A program made the position numbers and the translations under genes. The notes beneath the pieces are model-generated. The model was not told the DNA's origin. It searched no databases and saw only the letters and a program-made list of their open reading frames with translations. Below, in pieces: positions 35,990 to 44,959 of a stretch of DNA of 64,000 nucleotides. This stretch comes from Streptomyces sp. I6 (GTDB lineage: Bacteria > Actinomycetota > Actinomycetes > Streptomycetales > Streptomycetaceae), in assembly GCA_003725745.1 (NCBI GenBank), contig RHDP01000001.1, forward strand, positions 1,519,501 to 1,583,500, read 5' to 3'. Positions within the stretch are counted from its first letter, which is position 1. Every line of letters begins with the position of its first letter.

Positions 35990-37408
35990 TCAGCGATGTG
36001 CGGTGATCCGGCCCAGCTGAGCACAGACCAGCAGGACGAGCACTCCGGACGCGGCCGCCGGAGCGAACAGCGGTCCCGAGCCGGGCAGCAGCAGCGGGAC
36101 CAGCGCGGCCAGGCAGCACACCACGGCCGGGCTCAGCACCGCCCCGAACGCCTGGAGCAGCAGTCCGGTCCACAGCACCGCCCCGAGCAGCAGTGCGCCG
36201 GCCGTCGTGGCCGTGTCGGGGCGGTCGGCCCCGACGGGCCACAGCAGCAGGGCCGCGGCCATGAGCGCCGGCAGGACGGCCAGGTATCCGGCGAGGGAAC
36301 GCAGCAGCGCCGCGGCGACCGCGATCCGGAAGGCGCGCGGGGAGGTGCAGGCCCGCAGTCCGGCGAGGCTGTCCGCGCGGAACCGGTGGAGCAGCCACTC
36401 CGCCGGCCCCATGCCCAGGGTGAGGGCGACCGCGAACGGCGGAGTCTCCAGGGCGACATGGAGCACCAGCACTCCGGAGCCCAACCCGAACAGCCCGTAC
36501 GGGACCGAACCTCCGAGCCCGCTCGGCGCCGCGCGCCGGCCCCCGATCCGGCACCGGCCGCCGTGGCCCGCCGGCCGGAGCATCCCGGCGACCGCGCCCG
36601 CCGCGAGGCCCGTGGCGGCCGTGACGGACGCCACGGGGAGCACCAGGTGCGCCCAGCCGGGCATCGGGTGCAGCGCCGCGTACAGCGCCCCGCCCACCAG
36701 CGGCAGCAGGGCCGGCAGCAGGACCCGCTCCCGGCCGAGGACCAGCAGCACCGTCGCCGCGGCGAGGTAGAGCGACTGGCCCGCGGCGAACAGCAGCGCC
36801 GGGCCGTGATCGGGGGCGGCGGGCGCGACGGCCGCGGCGGCGGCCGTGCCGAGCACCACCCCCACCGGTGCGCCCCTCAGCAGGGCCCGGGCCGCCGCGG
36901 GGCGGTCGCCGAGCCCGAGCCAGGTGTACGCGCGGTGGGCGAGGGCCTGGTTCCAGGCCCAGCCGGCCAGCGCGGCCGCCAGCAGCGGGGCGTGGGCGGT
37001 GCTGCCGCCCGCGAGGACGGGCGCCGCCAGGACGTGGCCCAGCGCCGGGAGGGTGAACAGCAGGCCCCGCAGCAGGCAGCCGAGGAGCGCCGGGCTCCCC
37101 GGGCCGGGCGGCGGGTCGCCGGCGTGGGGGAAGCGCCGTTCGACGCGCGCGTACAGGTCCTCCGCCAGGGCGAACGAGTCCTCGTGTCCGTAGCGCCGGC
37201 GTATCTGCTCGTCCGTCAGCCCGTCGGACTCCAGTAGCGCCGCCACCTCGTCGGGGTGGACGGCCGCCGCCACGAAGTCGTCCAGCCGTCCGGCCAGTTC
37301 GCCGACCGGGTCGGCTCCCGCCCGGCCCGACGGGCCCCGCTCCGGCGTCGGCGGCAGGGCGTCCCGCACGTCCGTGCCCGGATCCTTCAGCCACGGCGAG
37401 CCGCTCAC
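35990..37408 (-). CDS. polytopic membrane protein of exopolysaccharide locus
   Basis: 472 residues, family not recognised. A soluble N-terminal part of about 100 residues (DEVAALLESDGLTDEQIRRR, then DSFALAEDLYARVERRFP) precedes ten to twelve hydrophobic segments through to LFAPAAASGVLVLLVCAQLG. Size and topology resemble a flippase such as PelG, but I see no clear sequence signature. The GTG start overlaps the glycosyltransferase stop (GTGA), so synthesis is coupled to it. Export or assembly of the polymer is the natural inference. Shorter start choices further in cannot be excluded. Confidence 0.75.
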   Translation of the reverse strand: MSGSPWLKDPGTDVRDALPPTPERGPSGRAGADPVGELAGRLDDFVAAAVHPDEVAALLESDGLTDEQIRRRYGHEDSFALAEDLYARVERRFPHAGDPPPGPGSPALLGCLLRGLLFTLPALGHVLAAPVLAGGSTAHAPLLAAALAGWAWNQALAHRAYTWLGLGDRPAAARALLRGAPVGVVLGTAAAAAVAPAAPDHGPALLFAAGQSLYLAAATVLLVLGRERVLLPALLPLVGGALYAALHPMPGWAHLVLPVASVTAATGLAAGAVAGMLRPAGHGGRCRIGGRRAAPSGLGGSVPYGLFGLGSGVLVLHVALETPPFAVALTLGMGPAEWLLHRFRADSLAGLRACTSPRAFRIAVAAALLRSLAGYLAVLPALMAAALLLWPVGADRPDTATTAGALLLGAVLWTGLLLQAFGAVLSPAVVCCLAALVPLLLPGSGPLFAPAAASGVLVLLVCAQLGRITAHR

Positions 37409-39027
37409 CGGACGCCCCCGTGGACGGCCCCGTGGACGGCCTCGGAGAGCCCAGAGGATCCTGAGGGTCCTGAGGGTCCTGAGGGTCCTGAGGGTTCGGA
37501 CCAGTGGTGCCCCCAGGCCGTGTGCTCCTGGTACCAGGGGTCCCTCAGTTCGAGCGTCCAGTCGGCGACCGTCTCGACGGCGGGCGGGTCGTACACCGCG
37601 CCCGGCGTCCCGGCGAGTTCCCGGTAGATCTGCCGGAAGGCGTCCACCGAACGCCGCAGGGTGAAGAGGTCGACGACCCGCTGCCGGGCGCGGCGGCCCA
37701 GTTCGGCGCGGCGCGCGTCGTCCCGGAGCAGTTCCAGGGCTGCGGCCGCCAGCGCCTCGGGCTCGCGCGGCGGGACCACCAGACCGGTGTCGCCGACGGC
37801 CTCGCGCACCCCGCCCACATCGGTGGAGACCGTGGTCCGCCCGCAGGACATCGCCTCGATGATCGAGAACGGGAAGCCCTCGCTGATGCTGGAGAGCATC
37901 ACCACGTGGCCGGCTGCGTAGGCGCGTGCCACGTCGTCGACCCGTCCCTCCCAGGACACCCCGTCGGCGACGCCCAGTTCGGCGGTGAGCTTCTCCAGCG
38001 CGGTGGCGTACCACCCGCACCCGGCCGGGGCGGCGCCGAACAGCCTCAGCCGCAGCGCCGGAAGCTCGGCGCGGGCCAGGGCGAAGGCCCGGACCAGCGT
38101 CTCCAGGTCCTTGATCGGGTCGATCCGGCCGGCCCAGCTGAGGGTGGGCTCGGGCGGTTCGGCCCCGGCGTGCGGGAAGGCGTGCGGGTCGACGCCGTTG
38201 TAGACCGTGCGGATCTTGCCCGGGACCGCGCCGCCGCGCTCCTCCCAGCGGCGGTTGTATCGGTTGCACGGGGTGATCAGATCGGCGCGTTCGTAGCCGA
38301 GGGTGTTGAGCTCCCGGTAGAAGCCGAGCATCAGCGCCTTGACCGGCCAGCGCTGCGCCTCGGTGCGGTAGCCGAGGTAGCGCTCGCGCAGATAGATGCC
38401 GTGCTCGGTGAGGAGGAACGGCACCCCGTCCGACCGCTGCGCGGCGAGTGCGGGCAGAGTGGCCAGCCCGCTGCTGACGGCGTGGGCGACGCCGTCCCCG
38501 GGGATGCGCACCGCCAGCGGGCGCAGCGCGTGTTCGAGCAGGTCGACGGCGGTCAGGGCGTCGTGGACGGTGGGTCCGGCGGCGGCGGTGGGCAGCGACG
38601 GCCGGGTCCACAGGCGCATCAGGGTGCGGACCGCGGTCTCGGTCCGCAGCGCGGCGGTGAGACGGCCCGCGCGCGCCTCGTCGGCCAGCTCGTCGAGCGC
38701 GGGGCCGAAGTCCGCGCGCGCGTCCGGGTCAAGCAGCGACAGCAGGAACCGCTCGAAGGTGTGAAGGAAGCGCCGGCGGACGGCAGCGCGGCGGGGGGCG
38801 TGCTGCCGTCCGGGCCGCGGTCCCCACAGGGGCACGGGGGTGTGGCCGCGGACGTTCGGCGGCAGCTCCCAGGCGACGGGCTCACGTCCGCTGCCGGTGA
38901 GGGAGACGACGGTGAAGGCGACCTCGGGCATTCCCCGGACCAGCTGGTCGCACCATGTGCTGACACCGCCGTGGACGTGCGGATAGGTGCCTTCGGTGAG
39001 CATGGTGACATGGAGTCCCTGGCTCAT
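37405..39027 (-). CDS. pelF: PelF-like GT4 family glycosyltransferase
   Basis: 540 residues, GT-B fold. The N-terminus TMLTEGTYPHVHGGVSTWCD and the inner LLTEHGIYLRERYLG are typical of PelF, the cytosolic polymerase of Pel polysaccharide that uses UDP-GalNAc/UDP-GlcNAc. The donor site has SWAGRIDPIKDLETLVRAF and the E-x7-E element in SEGFPFSIIEAMSCG. No signal peptide or membrane helix. C-terminus is a GPSGPSGPSGSSG linker. ATG 39027 has AGGAGA. Sugar specificity is inferred from family and from the GH114/CE18 partners. Confidence 0.88.
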   Translation of the reverse strand: MSQGLHVTMLTEGTYPHVHGGVSTWCDQLVRGMPEVAFTVVSLTGSGREPVAWELPPNVRGHTPVPLWGPRPGRQHAPRRAAVRRRFLHTFERFLLSLLDPDARADFGPALDELADEARAGRLTAALRTETAVRTLMRLWTRPSLPTAAAGPTVHDALTAVDLLEHALRPLAVRIPGDGVAHAVSSGLATLPALAAQRSDGVPFLLTEHGIYLRERYLGYRTEAQRWPVKALMLGFYRELNTLGYERADLITPCNRYNRRWEERGGAVPGKIRTVYNGVDPHAFPHAGAEPPEPTLSWAGRIDPIKDLETLVRAFALARAELPALRLRLFGAAPAGCGWYATALEKLTAELGVADGVSWEGRVDDVARAYAAGHVVMLSSISEGFPFSIIEAMSCGRTTVSTDVGGVREAVGDTGLVVPPREPEALAAAALELLRDDARRAELGRRARQRVVDLFTLRRSVDAFRQIYRELAGTPGAVYDPPAVETVADWTLELRDPWYQEHTAWGHHWSEPSGPSGPSGPSGSSGLSEAVHGAVHGGVR

Positions 39028-39124
39028 CGGCGTGAGTTCTCCTGGACGTACGGGTGGTGGGCGCGGAGCGCCGGGGCACGAGGTGGTGCCCCGGGCACGG
39101 CGGGTGGGCGGCGCGGGCGCCCGG

Positions 39125-39163
39125 CCGTGCGCACCCCGGCCGCGCGGGCCGGGGTGCGCACGG
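39125..39163 (-). terminator. hairpin between deacetylase and glycosyltransferase genes
   Basis: Perfect 17-bp stem CCGTGCGCACCCCGGCC / GGCCGGGGTGCGCACGG with 5-base loop, 20 bases past the deacetylase stop. It may terminate part of the transcripts, lowering expression of the glycosyltransferase, or stabilise the upstream mRNA. Confidence 0.6.
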
Positions 39164-39182
39164 AGTGACCGGGCGGCCGCGG

Positions 39183-41332
39183 TCAGGAGGGCAGTCGCAG
39201 GGTGACGGCGGACTGGAGCAGCTCCGGCTGGGTCCAGGCCGAGCGCTGCCCCGCGTAGGCGGTGCCGAAGGCGCTCGTGCCGAGCAGGAGTTGCTTGCGG
39301 GTGCCCTCGGGCGCGGTGACGGGGACGACGACCCCGCCGGGTGCCCGGACGGTGACGGTGGTGCCGATCCGGTACGCCGTGACCCGTTCGGCGTCCAGGG
39401 CCGACTGCCAGGCGGCGCGGCGGCTCAGTTCCGTGCCGGCGTCCCGGTGGCGCGGGTTGACGAGGGGCGTGTTGTCGGCGAACGTCGCCTGGTAGTCGGC
39501 GAGGATCCGGTCGAGGACGGGGTACAGGATGCGGTCCTCGGCCAGGTTGGACTGGTGGACGTAGTGCGGGCGCGGGTCGTTGGCGACGATGTGGCCGAGG
39601 GCGATCCGGGCCTCCTGCGGGACGATGTGCGTCCCGTATCCCGTGGCCACGTCGATGGGCTCGTCCAGGCAGGTGGAGGCCGGGTCGGTCTCGCAGACGC
39701 CGCTTCCGCCGTCGGCCCGCGAGGTGTAGATCCAGTTGTACTCGTCGGCCATCTCGGCCGCCGTGCCCACGTTGTAGTACACGTTCATCGGATGGCGGGG
39801 CACGGTGACGGCGCCGCCGACGGGACGCTGCTGGGGCTCGCGGGAGTTGTCGCTCGCGATCCACTTGACGCCGTTGTCGGCGAGGGCGGGCGCCAGGTTG
39901 GGGTTGTCCACCGGCTGCTGCGGAAGCGTCTTCAGCCCGAGTGCTCTCCGGTGACGAGCTCCGTGCGGTCGACCGGGAGGCCCTTGTCCACCGCCCAGTC
40001 GTGGTTGTCGCGGATCTGCGCGGAGATCTCGGCGCGGCTCATCCAGCGGGTGGCGCCCGACGGGTCCTTGGAGCACTGCCAGGGGACGACGGAGACGTCC
40101 TGGACGCAGCCGAGGAACGGGTGGCTCCAGGTGTGGTTGACCCAGCGGTACTGGGACCGGTCGGCGAGCAGCCGCGTGGTGAGGGCGTCCGTGCCGCCGT
40201 TCTCCGCCTTCCACTCCTCGGCCGCGCCCGCGTTGTAGACCATGTCGAGGGTGAGGCCGCTGGTGTCCTGCCACTGGGCGGCGTACTGCGCGTCGGCCGC
40301 GGTCATCCGGATGTCCGGGACCTGCTCGCCCGCTCCGCCGACGCAGTCGATGTCGCCGGGGGTGCAGTTGCGCTCGGTGTCCCAGCGGGCGTCGGACGCG
40401 AAGACGTCGTCCACGTGGACCGAGAAGTAGTTCCGGTTCTGGCCGAGGTGGACGCCCTGGGTGAGCCACTCGACGATACCGCGCGCCAGCAGCCGGAACT
40501 GCCGCTGGTGCTGGTTGTAGGCGAAGGTGACGACGAGCTCGCGGCGCCCGTCGTGGGCGTACTCCCCCAGAAGGCTGCCGCGGCCCTCGCCGCCCGGCAC
40601 GGGAGCGTCGACGTAGCTGGTGAAGCCCTCGCGGGGGCGGGCCAGATAGCCGTAGCTCTCGCTGATGGACGGAGCGTTGTCCTCGAAGGTCAGGGCGCCG
40701 TCGAGGTAGCCGAACGGGCCGGACCGGCCCGCGGCCGTGACCTCGGCGTCCGCGCCGTCGAGCGTGCCGGACCAGCCGCCCTCGCTGGTGTAGTCGAGCC
40801 CCACCCCCGGGTGGGCCCAGGTGTAGGCGTCGACCTGGCGGACGCCGAACCGCTGCTCGTACGCGACGAGCGCGGCCTGCTCGGCGGCCCCCGCGGACCC
40901 CTGCCCGAAGGGCGCCTCGTTCGGCAGCACCACCCCCTGGTACTTGGCACGCGGCCGGCCGGCCACGGTGTCGCTCAGGAACGCGGCGTCGATCCGCGGG
41001 CGGTCCGGGTCCGCCAGGTCGAGCAGGCGGTACGGGACGCCGGTGCCGCGCAGCTCGGAGGTGACGGCGGCGACCGCCGACCCTCCGTCGTCGACGACGA
41101 GGACCTTCAGGTCGATCCGCGGCGCCGGGTCGGCGGCCGCGGCCGGGGACGCGGGCAGCGCCGCCGCGAACAGCGCCGACGTGGTGAGCGCGACCACCGC
41201 CGTGCCCAGCCCGCCCCGCCGGCCGGTCCCCCGGCCGGGTGCTCTCCCGCCGCGGCCGCGCCGGGCCGACGCCCTCGGCGATCCGCCCGTGACCGCACCT
41301 GCGCCGGATCCCCCGGCGAATACGGATGCCAT
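39183..41332 (-). pseudogene. Agd3-like (CE18) secreted polysaccharide deacetylase, one frameshift
   Basis: About 716 residues when repaired. A long Arg-rich leader and signal segment (GLGTAVVALTTSALFAAALP) come first. A domain with LKVLVVDDGGSAVAAVTSEL and YQGVVLPNEAPFG follows. The NodB-like catalytic part has HVDDVF (H306-V-D308-D309), HTWSH (H400, H404) and TGEHSG. The frame breaks right after TGEHSG at about 39,935; one lost C in CGGGC(C)TGAAG explains it, and the rest continues GLKTLPQQPVDNPNLAPALA to the 39183 stop. Agd3 deacetylates GalNAc-containing galactosaminogalactan in Aspergillus; substrate here is inferred. Confidence 0.85.
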
Positions 41333-41656
41333 GGTGTTTCCCCCACCCCTTGTTGTTCCGCTGTTGATCCGCTGTTGATCCGCCCCCGCGAAGACGCCGG
41401 GGAGGACATGTGGAAATCGTGCAAAGCAGCCGGTCGCTCCCTTGCTTCTCCGGCCCGAGTGTGGCCGAGAGATCGGTGTTGTGGCGGGAAACCAGGCGGA
41501 GTGACCACGGATGGGTGAATCCTCGTCGGCGCGAGCGAACATCGCGGGCGCGCGTAGGCTCGTGGCGGCGCTCCGACCCGCCCGACTTACGATGCGCCGG
41601 GCGGCCGACCCACCTCTTCGGCCCAGGAAACTCAACGGAAGCGAGATTTCACCACC
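41333..41656. other. divergent region deacetylase / pepA
   Basis: 324 bases without a gene. On the left lies a direct repeat CCGCTGTTGAT (two copies, about 41,360-41,382). A minus-strand TTGCAC near 41,420 could be a -35 element for the exopolysaccharide operon. I looked for a c-di-AMP (ydaO) riboswitch, common upstream of Streptomyces wall genes, and did not find a convincing one. Confidence 0.4.
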
Positions 41657-43183
41657 GTGACTGCTCTCACTCTCAGCACTGCCGGCGCTGCGACGCTGCG
41701 CGCCGACGCGGTCGTCGTCGGCGTCGCCAAGGGCGCCAGGGGCGCGAAGGGCGCCCAGGGCCCCGTCGTCGCAGCCGGCGCAGAGGCCGTGGACGCGGCG
41801 TTCGACGGGAAGCTCGCCACGGTCCTCGAGACGCTCGGCGCCTCCGGTGCCGAGGGCGAGGTGACCAAGCTGCCCGCGCCGTCGGGCCTGAAGGCCCCGC
41901 TGGTGATCGCGGTCGGGCTCGGCGCCGCCCCGGAGAAGGACGGCGCGTACCCGGCCGAGTCGCTGCGCCGCGCCGCCGGCTCCGCGGCCCGCGCGCTGGC
42001 CGGCTCGAAGAAGGCGGCGTTCGCCCTGCCGGCCGGGACCGCCGGGGACGCCCAGGCGGTCGCGGAGGGCGCGCTGCTGGGCGCGTACTCCTTCACCGCC
42101 TACCAGGACGAGGGGAACGGCAAGAAGCCGCTGGCCGAGGTGGCCCTGCTGGGCACCAAGCCGCGCGAGAAGGCCTTCAAGGAGGCCGCCGCGCGGGCCG
42201 TCGCGGTGGCCGAGGAGATGAACCGCGCGCGCGACCTGGTCAACACGCCGCCGAACGACCTCTACCCCGAGTCGTTCGCCGCCGTCGCCACCGCCGCCGG
42301 CAAGGAGCACGGCCTCAAGGTGCAGGTCTGGGACGAGAAGGCGCTCGTCAAGGGCGGCTTCGGCGGCATCCTCGGCGTCGGCCAGGGAGCGGCCCACGGG
42401 CCGCGCCTGGTGAAGGTGGCGTACACGCACCCGGAGGCGGAGAAGTCCCTCGCCCTCGTCGGCAAGGGCATCACCTACGACTCCGGCGGCATCTCGCTCA
42501 AGCCGGCCGGCCACAACGAGACCATGAAGTGCGACATGAGCGGTGCCGCCGCCGTGTTCGCCGCCGTCGTCGCGGCGGCCCGGCTCGGTCTGCGGGTGAA
42601 CGTCACCGGCTGGCTGGCCCTGGCCGAGAACATGCCGTCCGGCACCGCCACCCGCCCCGGCGACGTGCTGCGGATGTACACCGGCAAGACGGTCGAGGTG
42701 CTCAACACCGACGCCGAGGGCCGTCTGGTGCTGGCCGACGCCATCGCCAAGGCGTCGGAGGAGAGCCCGGACGCGATCGTGGACGTGGCGACGCTGACCG
42801 GCGCGATGGTCCTGGCGCTCGGCCACCGGCGCTTCGGGATCATGTCCAACGACGACGCGTTCCGCACCGCGGTCCACGAGACCGCCGAGGAGGCGGGTGA
42901 GGACTCCTGGCCGATGCCGCTGCCCGCGGACCTGCGCAAGGGTATGGACTCGCCGACCGCCGACATCGCGAACATGGGCGACCGGATGGGCGGCGGCCTG
43001 GTCGCGGGCCTGTTCCTGAAGGAGTTCGTCGGGGAGGGCATCACCTGGGCCCACCTGGACATCGCGGGCCCGGCCTTCCACGAGGGCGCACCGTTCGGCT
43101 ACACGCCCAAGGGCGGCACCGGCTCGGCGGTCCGCACCCTGGTCAGGCTGGCCGAGCGCGCCGCCGACGGCGACCTGGGCTGA
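41657..43183 (+). CDS. pepA: leucyl aminopeptidase (M17)
   Basis: 508-residue cytosolic dimetal aminopeptidase, removing N-terminal Leu and other residues. The C-terminal catalytic domain has GITYDSGGISLKPAGHNETM (metal ligands, catalytic Lys region) and the family signature NTDAEGRLVLADA. The N-terminal domain is Ala/Gly-rich with KGARGAKGAQG. Length is normal. GTG start at 41657 with GGAAGCGAG some distance upstream. Monocistronic, ahead of lpd on the same strand. Confidence 0.95.
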   Translation: MTALTLSTAGAATLRADAVVVGVAKGARGAKGAQGPVVAAGAEAVDAAFDGKLATVLETLGASGAEGEVTKLPAPSGLKAPLVIAVGLGAAPEKDGAYPAESLRRAAGSAARALAGSKKAAFALPAGTAGDAQAVAEGALLGAYSFTAYQDEGNGKKPLAEVALLGTKPREKAFKEAAARAVAVAEEMNRARDLVNTPPNDLYPESFAAVATAAGKEHGLKVQVWDEKALVKGGFGGILGVGQGAAHGPRLVKVAYTHPEAEKSLALVGKGITYDSGGISLKPAGHNETMKCDMSGAAAVFAAVVAAARLGLRVNVTGWLALAENMPSGTATRPGDVLRMYTGKTVEVLNTDAEGRLVLADAIAKASEESPDAIVDVATLTGAMVLALGHRRFGIMSNDDAFRTAVHETAEEAGEDSWPMPLPADLRKGMDSPTADIANMGDRMGGGLVAGLFLKEFVGEGITWAHLDIAGPAFHEGAPFGYTPKGGTGSAVRTLVRLAERAADGDLG

Positions 43184-43514
43184 CGCGGGCGGGCCGGGTT
43201 CCGGGGGGCCGCTCCGGAAGCCCGGCGCCGGGCCGGCGCCCCGGCCCGCGGGAATACCGGGCGCCGGCCTTCCGTTCGCCGTCGACGGAATCCGCAGCTT
43301 CCTACGTACGGGTAACCGACGGGGGCGGCGGCGGTGCCGTCCCGTATCCCGGCCCGGCGTCCCGCCTCCCGCCGACAAGTGCGAAGATGGGTTCCCGGCA
43401 GGACAGGGCCCCCACCACAGGGCCGAAGACAAGCGGCCGAACACCAGCCGCCGCCCGGCCGTCCCCCGCCCTGGGAGACGCCGGCGCCCGGCGCACATGC
43501 ATGGAGGACGTGAC
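43184..43514. other. pepA-lpd intergenic region
   Basis: 331 bases without a gene. It must contain the lpd promoter; no clear -35/-10 pair was identified. A good ribosome site GGAGG lies at 43,503-43,507. Confidence 0.4.
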
Positions 43515-44903
43515 GTGGCGAACGACGCCAGCACCGTTTTCGACCTAGTGATCCTCGGCGGTGGCAGCGGTGGTTACGCCGCGGCCCTGCGCGGAGCGCA
43601 GCTGGGCCTGGACGTCGCCCTGATCGAGAAGGACAAGGTCGGCGGCACCTGCCTGCACCGCGGATGCATTCCCACCAAGGCCCTGCTGCACGCCGGCGAG
43701 GTCGCCGACCAGGCCCGCGAGAGCGAGCAGTTCGGCGTCAAGGCCAGCTTCGAGGGCATCGACGTCCCGGCGGTCCACAAGTACAAGGACGAGGTGATCT
43801 CCGGGCTGTACAAGGGCCTGCAGGGTCTGATCGCCTCCCGCAAGGTCACGTACATCGAGGGCGAGGGCCGGCTGTCCTCCCCCACGTCCGTCGATGTCAA
43901 CGGCCGCCGGGTCGAGGGCCGCCACGTCCTCCTCGCCACCGGTTCGGTGCCGAAGTCGCTGCCCGGTCTGACCATCGACGGCAACCGGATCATCTCCTCC
44001 GACCACGCGCTGGTCCTGGACCGCGTGCCGAAGTCCGCGATCGTCCTGGGCGGCGGCGTCATCGGTGTCGAGTTCGCCTCGGCCTGGAAGTCCTTCGGCA
44101 CCGACATCACGATCATCGAGGCGCTGAAGCACCTCGTCCCGGTCGAGGACGAGAACAGCTCCAAGCTCCTCGAGCGCGCCTTCCGCAAGCGCGGCATCAA
44201 GTTCAACCTGGGCACCTTCTTCGAGAAGGCCGAGTACACCGAGGACGGTGTGCGGGTCACCCTCGCCGACGGCAAGACCTTCGAGGCGGAGGTGCTGCTG
44301 GTCGCCGTGGGCCGCGGGCCGGTCTCCCAGGGCCTCGGCTACGAGGAGCAGGGCGTCGCGATGGACCGCGGCTACGTCCTGGTCGACGAGTACATGCGGA
44401 CGAACGTACCGACCGTCTCCGCCGTCGGCGACCTGGTCCCGACCCTGCAGCTCGCGCACGTCGGCTTCGCCGAGGGCATCCTGGTGGCGGAGCGGCTGGC
44501 CGGTCTGAAGACCGTCCCGATCGACTACGACGGTGTGCCGAAGGTGACCTACTGCCACCCGGAGGTCGCCTCGGTGGGCCTGTCCGAGGCCAGGGCCAAG
44601 GAGGTCTACGGCGCGGACAAGGTCGTCGCTCTGAAGTACAACCTGGCGGGCAACGGCAAGAGCAAGATCCTCAAGACCGCGGGCGAGATCAAGCTCGTCC
44701 AGGTCAAGGACGGTGCCGTCGTCGGCGTCCACATGGTCGGTGACCGCATGGGCGAGCAGGTCGGCGAGGCCCAGCTGATCTACAACTGGGAGGCTCTGCC
44801 GGCCGAGGTCGCGCAGCTCGTCCACGCGCACCCGACGCAGACCGAGGCGCTCGGCGAGGCCCACCTGGCCCTCGCGGGCAAGCCCCTCCACTCCCACGAC
44901 TGA
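43515..44903 (+). CDS. lpdA: dihydrolipoyl dehydrogenase (E3)
   Basis: 462-residue flavoenzyme that reoxidises dihydrolipoamide with NAD for pyruvate and 2-oxoglutarate dehydrogenases. FAD motif GGGSGGYAAALRGAQLG, redox disulfide C46/C51 in GGTCLHRGCIPTK, NAD motif VLGGGVIGVEFASAW, and the C-terminal HAHPTQTEALGEA with the catalytic His/Glu pair. GTG 43515 is preferred because GGAGG lies seven bases before it; ATG 43497 has no such site. Followed after 56 bases by the E2 gene. Confidence 0.96.
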   Translation: MANDASTVFDLVILGGGSGGYAAALRGAQLGLDVALIEKDKVGGTCLHRGCIPTKALLHAGEVADQARESEQFGVKASFEGIDVPAVHKYKDEVISGLYKGLQGLIASRKVTYIEGEGRLSSPTSVDVNGRRVEGRHVLLATGSVPKSLPGLTIDGNRIISSDHALVLDRVPKSAIVLGGGVIGVEFASAWKSFGTDITIIEALKHLVPVEDENSSKLLERAFRKRGIKFNLGTFFEKAEYTEDGVRVTLADGKTFEAEVLLVAVGRGPVSQGLGYEEQGVAMDRGYVLVDEYMRTNVPTVSAVGDLVPTLQLAHVGFAEGILVAERLAGLKTVPIDYDGVPKVTYCHPEVASVGLSEARAKEVYGADKVVALKYNLAGNGKSKILKTAGEIKLVQVKDGAVVGVHMVGDRMGEQVGEAQLIYNWEALPAEVAQLVHAHPTQTEALGEAHLALAGKPLHSHD

Positions 44904-44959
44904 TTTCGGTCACGGGCGCGACGACCACTACCGCACTTTCGTAAGGAGCAACCGAAACC

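Noticed and set aside
35990-38611. Long frame joining the membrane protein to a region under the glycosyltransferase
   Set aside because: The part upstream of 37,408 is an out-of-frame shadow of the glycosyltransferase; GTGA overlap gives the natural start.
41333-41656. Possible c-di-AMP riboswitch upstream of the deacetylase
   Set aside because: A GGGTGAATCC stretch hinted at it, but the conserved core elements and stems could not be matched.
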